Part shown: positions 23,828 to 28,853 of the stretch, piece by piece
Layout: each line of letters starts with the position of its first letter
Numbering within the stretch: position 1 is the first letter of the stretch
Assembly: GCA_938022235.1 (NCBI GenBank)
Contig: CALIEL010000040.1
Location: 1 to 28,853 of the forward strand
From: Oribacterium parvum
Lineage (GTDB): Bacteria > Bacillota > Clostridia > Lachnospirales > Lachnospiraceae
Direction: 5' to 3'
Length of the DNA stretch: 28,853 bases
Program-made: the position numbers and the translations under genes
The notes under the pieces: generated by a model
Told to the model about the DNA's origin: nothing
Databases searched by the model: none
What the model saw: only the letters and a program-made list of their open reading frames with translations

Positions 23828-24478
23828 CTATGAAAAAAACTTGTTAAGGCCTTTAACCACCTTGTCCACCGTTTCCAATACAGTTGCAAAGCTCTTCACC
23901 TTTTCACTGGCATACTTTGCAAGCTTTACAGAATGGACATAATCCAAGGCATCAAAGTCATTGCAGGCTACCGTCGCATCCAATTGCTTGGTTTCGGAAA
24001 CGCCGATAAAACGCATTAACTCTCCAAATAAAAATCCATAGTTTTTGTGCATGGTAATTTCAATATGATGTCTTCCGATATCATCGTTGGCACGTTCTAC
24101 TTTAATATCCACCTCACCCTTTGATTTTGCCAGGCTCACATTGGTGAGACGATTGTTCAGAAAATTAGAGGCTCTGGAATTTGCCGCATCGATTCGGTCT
24201 TGCTTTTTCCCCATAATCCAAAGGTAGCGATACACACCGATATTCGTAATATCTTCTTCACTCACCAGATTCAAATCCTTCTTGGCAGATCCATACTTGT
24301 AATTCTCCGCCACAACCTGCGCCGCCTCATTGGCCGTAACATGGAACATGACATTTTGGTAAAGGTACATACTAAATCCGATAAAGAACACCAGTATCAG
24401 AATGCACAGCAGCATACCGATGGACCATTCAATCATGACGGTGCCATCTTCCCCTTTCTCTCGAAATCCCTTTCTCAT
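23828..24478 (-). CDS. Second TadE-like pseudopilin
   Basis: 216 residues. The N-terminus KGEDGTVMIEWSIGMLLCIL has the Gly/Thr cut-site region with Glu at +5 and a hydrophobic helix to about residue 43, then FHVTANEAAQVVAENYKYG, a layout shared by TadE-type proteins. The C-terminus is a Lys-rich amphipathic helix. AAGGAG lies 5 nt before the ATG, and the DUF5702 gene follows after 11 nt. With the gene at 20578-21171, it gives two minor pseudopilins flanking the large protein. Confidence 0.83.
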   Translation of the reverse strand: MRKGFREKGEDGTVMIEWSIGMLLCILILVFFIGFSMYLYQNVMFHVTANEAAQVVAENYKYGSAKKDLNLVSEEDITNIGVYRYLWIMGKKQDRIDAANSRASNFLNNRLTNVSLAKSKGEVDIKVERANDDIGRHHIEITMHKNYGFLFGELMRFIGVSETKQLDATVACNDFDALDYVHSVKLAKYASEKVKSFATVLETVDKVVKGLNKFFS

Positions 24479-24517
24479 CTTGACTCCTTTTCCTTACAGA
24501 AAATCCTTCTCCTTCGG

Positions 24518-24667
24518 TACCGAAGCTTTTCCCTCCGGCACCCTCTTCAGCACTTTTCCTACTGAAGCTTTTTTCTTCGTAATAACGCTCTTCTGCGAAA
24601 GCATTATTTTTCGTCGTAATACTGCTTTCTACGGAAGCTTTACTCTCCGTCGTAATACTGCTTTTCT
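24518..24667 (-). repeat. Degenerate 36-bp tandem repeats with hairpins after the LRR gene
   Basis: Starting at the last codons of the LRR gene (KQYYDGE and stop), units of about 36 nt recur three to four times with decay. The first two match as AAGCAGTATTACGACG followed by a purine-rich loop and a closing arm. Each unit can fold into a small hairpin: ACGGA/TCCGT, CGAAA/TTTCG, GAAG/CTTC and GGTGCCG/CGGTACC. The stretch otherwise holds no gene. Confidence 0.7.
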
Positions 24668-25503
24668 CCTAAGATTCCGAATACATCCTCAAAGTTTTTG
24701 TCCAGCCAGGAATCCTTCACAACATAGAAATTTCCCTTTCCGGTGGAAGCAAAGGAATCCGGAAGAACCTTTAAATTTTCAATTTCCTTGGGGAAGTAAT
24801 AAGAATCCACAGGATCCGCGGCAAAGGCACCGCTGCCGATTTCCTTTAAATTCTTGGGCATGTGGACTTCCTTCAGGGACTTACAATCCTGAAATGCCGC
24901 TTCTTCAATACTTTCTACGGAATTGGGAATGCTAATCTTCTCCAGTGCGGAACAGTTCAGAAAAGCGGAGTCCGGAATTACCTTTAACTGTTCTCCCAGA
25001 AAATTCACTTCCTTTAAGCTGGTGCAGTCTCTAAAGCCGAACTCGGCAATGCTAGTTACCCCTGCCGGAATATCCAGACTTTCCAGCTTATCGTCAAACT
25101 GTACGTCGACCTCGGAGGTCTGATTCTTCGGCAGCACAATCTTCTTTACCTTCTTCAAAAGTGTCAGGCCGTAGCCCAGCTGAAAATCGTCATCACTTTC
25201 AAAATACAGTTCTTCCAGCTGCACATCATCATCCGGTCCTAAGCCGGAGTCAAAGGACTTTGCCCGCTTGGGAATCACAATCACCTTCTGCTTAGAACCC
25301 TCTTCATTCAGATTGGCAATGGAGTCCTCTCCCATCCATTCGAAATAGTCTTCATTTGCCTTGGCATTGGCTTTCTCATTTCCCTTACCGCTGTCTGCCT
25401 CCTGCTTGCTGTCTCCCTGAGCACTCTTCTCTTTTCCTCCACAGGCTGAAAGCCCTAAAGCTAAAGCAAGGATGCCTAAACCTAATAGTGTTCTTCTCTT
25501 CAT
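24640..25503 (-). CDS. LRR (BspA-type) lipoprotein in the pilus locus
   Basis: 287 residues. The signal peptide ends in a lipobox (ALGLSAC), so Cys21 should carry the lipid and the protein sits on the outer face of the membrane. A Lys/Glu/Asn-rich linker (about 25-50) precedes leucine-rich repeats of the BspA type (about 110-265), for example LESLDIPAGVTSIAEFGFRD, LEKISIPNSVESIEEAAFQD and LKEVHMPKNLKEIGSGAF. These repeats generally serve protein-protein binding or adhesion. Ribosome binding site AAAGGGG is about 8 nt from the ATG. It stands between TadZ (102 bp upstream) and the second TadE-like gene, in the same direction. A role in pilus assembly or as a surface partner is inference. Confidence 0.85.
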   Translation of the reverse strand: MKRRTLLGLGILALALGLSACGGKEKSAQGDSKQEADSGKGNEKANAKANEDYFEWMGEDSIANLNEEGSKQKVIVIPKRAKSFDSGLGPDDDVQLEELYFESDDDFQLGYGLTLLKKVKKIVLPKNQTSEVDVQFDDKLESLDIPAGVTSIAEFGFRDCTSLKEVNFLGEQLKVIPDSAFLNCSALEKISIPNSVESIEEAAFQDCKSLKEVHMPKNLKEIGSGAFAADPVDSYYFPKEIENLKVLPDSFASTGKGNFYVVKDSWLDKNFEDVFGILGEKQYYDGE

Positions 25504-25605
25504 TTTTATTCCCCTTTCTGATTGTTTTCTTTTGCTTTTTATCTTCTATTACTTTAATTAGCCAACGAACTTCTGTGTATTTCCAAGCTTCTACGTATTC
25601 CGCTC

Positions 25606-26679
25606 TTAAATATTTTCCTTTAATAATTCCTCGAAGAAGGTCTTCTCCGCCAGGGTCTCCACCAGCGCCTCTGTTCCGGCGTGTTCATATCTTGGTACCC
25701 CTCCCAGCTCTCGAATGCCGATTTTGGGAAGGCTCTGGCCGGTTTTGTTACTGAACTTGTTATATACGGTATACATTCTCTTCATGATGGGAACGGGGGA
25801 ATTTTCCTCCTTAATCTGCAAGGCTTGGAGCATTCTTAGGAACTTATCGTTTCCGATTTCCGATCCGTCTACGGTGAGGACAATGCCGTGCACTCCCCGG
25901 TAAACCGCCAAGCTGTCGTCATCAATGGAGAAGTCCCCGTCCAGGATGATAATGTCATAGGAGCCTCCCAGCTTTAGCTCCCGAAGCAGCTTCTGTCTCT
26001 CCTCTAAGGAAAGCTCCATCATATCCAGGGCAATCTTAGCTTTGGAGAAGAAGTACACCCCTCTTGGATCTTGGCGAACCGCACTTTCCAGCTTTAGGCG
26101 GAAGTTGGCCTTCTGCTCCTTTAAGGCAAATACCACATCGCTCATGTCCAGCTGTCCTCCGGCATGGAAGAAGAGATCCGCCGAGCCGTAGCGCTCCATA
26201 TTCAAGTACAAAACCCGGTGTCCCGCCTGGGCAAAATGATAGGCACAGGCTGCCGCCATGGTGGATGCACCGGTTCCTCCGGCTACAGATCCGAAGGCAA
26301 AGACCTTACAGGGATCTTCTCCGATTTTCAAACCGGTAATACCCTGAATCCGCTCCGCATAGAGGCTTAAAATCTGCTTATAACTCAGCTCCGCCTTCTG
26401 GTACTTGGAGATGGCCGCCTCATCCTTATAGCTTTCGATTTCCGCAGACTCCACGAAGTACGCAAAGCTGCACTGCTTGGGAAGAAGGGCGGTGTTGATG
26501 TCAAAGGAGGCATCCGCCACCAGCACATCCATCTTTACCTCCCGAACAGTCTTTAAGGCCAGTTCTTCGTCGGTAAAGGAATACAGCTCAAACTTCTCTC
26601 CAAAGCGGGTGCTAAACACCGTTACGATTCTTTGTAAGTATTCCTTGTCCTGTTCCAAAATCGCTAATTTGATTTTCAT
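25606..26679 (-). CDS. tadZ: TadZ/CpaE-like ATPase for pilus localisation
   Basis: 357 residues, cytoplasmic. Residues 1 to about 110 form a receiver-like domain without obvious phospho-acceptor chemistry, followed by a ParA/MinD-type ATPase domain. The Walker A region is GSVAGGTGAST (130-140), lacking the signature Lys of KGGxGK; this atypical loop is known for TadZ proteins such as that of Eubacterium rectale. A Walker B-like DIIILDGDFSIDDD lies near residue 245 and a switch-like VLTVDGSEIG near 280. TadZ proteins mark the site where the Tad secretion machine assembles. It starts behind AAAGGAG and follows the WG-repeat gene by 58 bp. Confidence 0.87.
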   Translation of the reverse strand: MKIKLAILEQDKEYLQRIVTVFSTRFGEKFELYSFTDEELALKTVREVKMDVLVADASFDINTALLPKQCSFAYFVESAEIESYKDEAAISKYQKAELSYKQILSLYAERIQGITGLKIGEDPCKVFAFGSVAGGTGASTMAAACAYHFAQAGHRVLYLNMERYGSADLFFHAGGQLDMSDVVFALKEQKANFRLKLESAVRQDPRGVYFFSKAKIALDMMELSLEERQKLLRELKLGGSYDIIILDGDFSIDDDSLAVYRGVHGIVLTVDGSEIGNDKFLRMLQALQIKEENSPVPIMKRMYTVYNKFSNKTGQSLPKIGIRELGGVPRYEHAGTEALVETLAEKTFFEELLKENI

Positions 26680-26737
26680 TTCCTTCTCCTTTGCTCTTTT
26701 CCAGCTTATTGATTGCTATCTTCGTTCCATCTGCGCC

Positions 26738-28414
26738 CTATTCTGCTGCCGGAGCCCCTCCTTCTGCAGGGGGTGCTTCTCCCCCTTCCGGGGGAGCTGC
26801 AGCTGCCGTTTCTCCCCCTTCTACAGGGGCTTCCGGTGCCGCTTCCGGTGCTGCTTCCGTTCCTTCTGCCGGGGCTTCCGATGCTGCTTCTGTTCCTTCT
26901 GTCGGAGCTTCGGTGGCTGCTTCCGTCATTGCTTCTGTTTCCGCTTCCGTTGTTTCTTCGGGCTTTGTTTCCTTTTCCTTGCCCTTCTCTTCTTTGGTGG
27001 CGTCTTTGCTGTCCTCCGTAAAGATTTCCTTCTTCACAATATTTCGTTTGATAAACTGATATACCTCCGGAGTGGTTTCCACTATGCATACGCCTTTTTT
27101 GTTGAAGTAATCCACGCCGAAGAACTGGGGGGTAATGACCATTTCTCCTTTTAAGTTGATAAAGCCCCAGTAGTCGTCCTCCATCACACCGGCAAGACCT
27201 TCCGAGAAGCTCTTCGCCGCCTTGTACTTAGGCTCCAGTACCACTTCTCCCTTCAGGTTGGCAAAGCCCCATTTTCCCTTCTTGGAAAAGGCGAAGATGC
27301 CGTCCTTTCCGATACCGTCCACTTCCTCAGCGGAGAAGTCCGAAATCTGTTCCCAGTTTTCATTGTAGATATGGTAGGCGCCGTCCTCCTTGGCCAGAAT
27401 GCAGCCCTGGGCAATAAAGCTGTAGTCCGGATTAATCTGTACCGCCTCGAACTTTCTTTCTTGTTCTATCTTCTTTCCGTTTTCGTCTTTTTTCGCCTTA
27501 CCCTTTTCATCCTTTACCGTATACTTTAGTTCCAGCTCCTTGCCTTCCGAATCGATAAAGAAGACCCTTTTCGCCTTTTTCACCACTGCCTTTCCTTTTT
27601 GGAAACGGCTGGCTTCGGAGAATCCGCCGAAGAGCCGGTCTCCCAAGGCATTGTAATAGCTGTATTCTCCCTCTTCCTTGATGGGAATTCTGTCCTCCGC
27701 ATAGTAGCCGATGTCTTCGGGATTTTTATTGGAAAATACACCCTGGGTCACTTCATTTTTATCCATCAAAATGGTTTTTCCGTCCTTACGTAGCAGACGA
27801 TAGCCCTTCTCTCCGATGGGCCCTACAAATTCCTGCTTTAAGGAGTTGGAGGATTCCCCGTCTGCCGGGATATAGCCTGCTCCCTCCTTGTTTTTCACCC
27901 CGTAGAAGCCGTTGGAAAGGGGATAATAGCTGTTGTAGTTTCCATACAAGGTTTTGAAGGAATAGAGCATTTTCTGATATTCCTTTTGGAAGGTCTTATC
28001 CTTGGAGCCTGCCTTTTTCGCCTTATCCAAAAAGTAAAAGGCATTGGCATAGTCGTTTTTCTGAATGTACAGTCGGGAAATCGCCAGAGCAAAATGCGGG
28101 TTTTCCGGATAGGCCGCCTGAGCCATCTCTGCCGCCTCCATATATTCCTTGTAGCGGTCTTCCTTTTCCTCATAGGCTTTCTCGTAGGCATCCATCATCT
28201 TTTCATAGATGGCTTCTTCCTTCTTAATGCCCAGAGCCTCTTTGTAATTTTCTCCCGCCTTTTGGTACAGGCCTCTTTTCTCAAAGTCCGCGGCTTCCGC
28301 CACTTCCTGCTGATACCTTTTTATCTGTCTCTGCTGGTCGGAAATCTTACTATACCAACCCATACCGGTAATCAATACCAGGGCAAAGGCAACCCCCATC
28401 TGTGTCTGTGTCAC
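26738..28414 (-). CDS. Membrane-anchored WG-repeat protein with TPR-like region
   Basis: 558 residues from a GTG start (28412-28414) placed about 6 nt after AAAGGAG. One N-terminal membrane helix (GVAFALVLITGMGWY) leads to a helical TPR-like region (about 30-160: FEKRGLYQKAGENYKEAL, YPENPHFALAISRLYIQKND). Beta-rich WG repeats follow (about 180-470), clearest at KKGKWGFANLKGEVVLEPKY and DDYWGFINLKGEMVITPQF. The tail (about 490-558) is a Thr/Glu then Ala/Pro/Gly low-complexity stretch built on TEA/APEGGE-type units. It lies between the prepilin peptidase (13 nt upstream) and TadZ, so a role linked to pilus biogenesis is likely; WG repeats have no single known function. Stop is TAG. Confidence 0.85.
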   Translation of the reverse strand: MTQTQMGVAFALVLITGMGWYSKISDQQRQIKRYQQEVAEAADFEKRGLYQKAGENYKEALGIKKEEAIYEKMMDAYEKAYEEKEDRYKEYMEAAEMAQAAYPENPHFALAISRLYIQKNDYANAFYFLDKAKKAGSKDKTFQKEYQKMLYSFKTLYGNYNSYYPLSNGFYGVKNKEGAGYIPADGESSNSLKQEFVGPIGEKGYRLLRKDGKTILMDKNEVTQGVFSNKNPEDIGYYAEDRIPIKEEGEYSYYNALGDRLFGGFSEASRFQKGKAVVKKAKRVFFIDSEGKELELKYTVKDEKGKAKKDENGKKIEQERKFEAVQINPDYSFIAQGCILAKEDGAYHIYNENWEQISDFSAEEVDGIGKDGIFAFSKKGKWGFANLKGEVVLEPKYKAAKSFSEGLAGVMEDDYWGFINLKGEMVITPQFFGVDYFNKKGVCIVETTPEVYQFIKRNIVKKEIFTEDSKDATKEEKGKEKETKPEETTEAETEAMTEAATEAPTEGTEAASEAPAEGTEAAPEAAPEAPVEGGETAAAAPPEGGEAPPAEGGAPAAE

Positions 28415-28427
28415 AAGCTGCTCCTTT

Positions 28428-28853
28428 CTATATCAGAGAAAGCATGGCTGCAAAGCCAAAACCGAAGTAGATAAAGGGTCCCAAGGGAAGGGCGTCCTTT
28501 AACTTCTTTTTCTTTAACAGTAAAACCGGAAGGGAACACAGGGCGCAAAGCAGGAAGGAAAAAAGTAAGCTCACGCAAAATCCGTACATCCCTGTGAAGA
28601 ACGCAAGACCGGTAAAAATCTTGATGTCTCCCATACCCAAGCCGGAACGGGAAATCTTATATAAGAGGCACAATAAAATCAAAGCGATAAATGCCGGTAC
28701 AAAACTGTTGACTAAAATCATGGGGAAGTCCCCCTTATAGAACAGAAGCTCCGGAATCATGAAGAGGATTCTGCCCACTAGAAGCACTATGGTGCAGAGG
28801 TTTGGTATCTTCATGGTATAGGCATCCACCAGCCCTGCCCACTCCAAAACCAT
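28428..28853 (-). CDS. Prepilin peptidase (A24, TadV/CpaA-like), partial at the right edge
   Basis: 141 codons are visible; the frame is still open at the window edge, and the Met at 28851-28853 may be internal. Aspartyl peptidase motifs are present: VDAYTMKIPN (Asp10, followed by the IPN that is usual in the family) and GLGMGDIKIF (GxGD, Asp76). Several membrane helices follow. The short size and the absence of a cysteine-rich methylase domain fit the TadV/CpaA subclass rather than PilD. It would remove leader peptides from the Flp1-like pilin and the TadE-like proteins. The first helix usually begins 10-15 residues before the first Asp motif, so the true start probably lies just outside the window. 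Confidence 0.88.
   Translation of the reverse strand: MVLEWAGLVDAYTMKIPNLCTIVLLVGRILFMIPELLFYKGDFPMILVNSFVPAFIALILLCLLYKISRSGLGMGDIKIFTGLAFFTGMYGFCVSLLFSFLLCALCSLPVLLLKKKKLKDALPLGPFIYFGFGFAAMLSLI

Noticed and set aside
1..28853. tRNA, rRNA or insertion sequence genes
   Set aside because: No cloverleaf, rRNA-like stretch or transposase frame was noticed; a scan with tRNAscan and ISfinder would settle it.

Overview
The window reads as a chromosomal segment of a low-to-mid GC Gram-positive anaerobe of the class Clostridia, most likely a Lachnospiraceae member (an Oribacterium-like oral species would fit, but that is inference from protein style, not a database result). The pointers are DUF5702/DUF6382-type pilus proteins, Flp1-like pilin, BspA-type leucine-rich repeats, choline-binding-type wall repeats and strong AAAGGAG/GGAGG ribosome binding sites. 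Every gene I can support lies on the minus strand, so transcription runs from high to low coordinates.

In transcription order: (1) 28853-18559 is a Tad/Flp-type pilus locus: a partial A24 prepilin peptidase, a membrane-anchored WG-repeat protein, a TadZ/CpaE-like ATPase, an LRR lipoprotein, a TadE-like pseudopilin, a large DUF5702/TadG-like protein, a second TadE-like pseudopilin, a DUF6382-FHA protein and a small Flp1-like pilin. The motor ATPase and platform genes (TadA, TadB, TadC) are not in the window and would be expected further upstream. (2) 18558-18077 is a 482-base gap that holds a candidate structured RNA with a possible pseudoknot, one arm of a 17-bp inverted repeat that brackets the pilin gene, and a 12-bp tandem repeat array. 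(3) 18076-14198 holds two tandem paralogous secreted proteins with Gly/Ser linkers and choline-binding-type C-terminal repeats; they share perfectly identical blocks of 337 and 272 bp inside otherwise diverged genes. (4) 14034-7864 is a giant Ig-like repeat surface protein whose frame is interrupted by one in-frame TAG; the C-terminal membrane anchor lies beyond that stop. (5) 7847-4789 holds a PP2C phosphatase, a membrane Ser/Thr kinase and a small membrane protein, tightly spaced or overlapping. (6) 4599-704 is a potABCD polyamine importer operon with its own promoter and a strong terminator. (7) 426-1 is the start of a lactonase-family gene.

The most interesting system-level idea is that the FHA protein of the pilus locus, the PP2C phosphatase and the Ser/Thr kinase form a phospho-threonine switch controlling pilus assembly, by analogy with the PpkA-PppA-Fha pathway of type VI secretion. 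The most interesting sequence-level signals are the in-frame amber codon between the giant ectodomain and its anchor, the structured intergenic region with an inverted repeat around the pilin gene, and a row of hairpin-forming repeats following the LRR lipoprotein gene.
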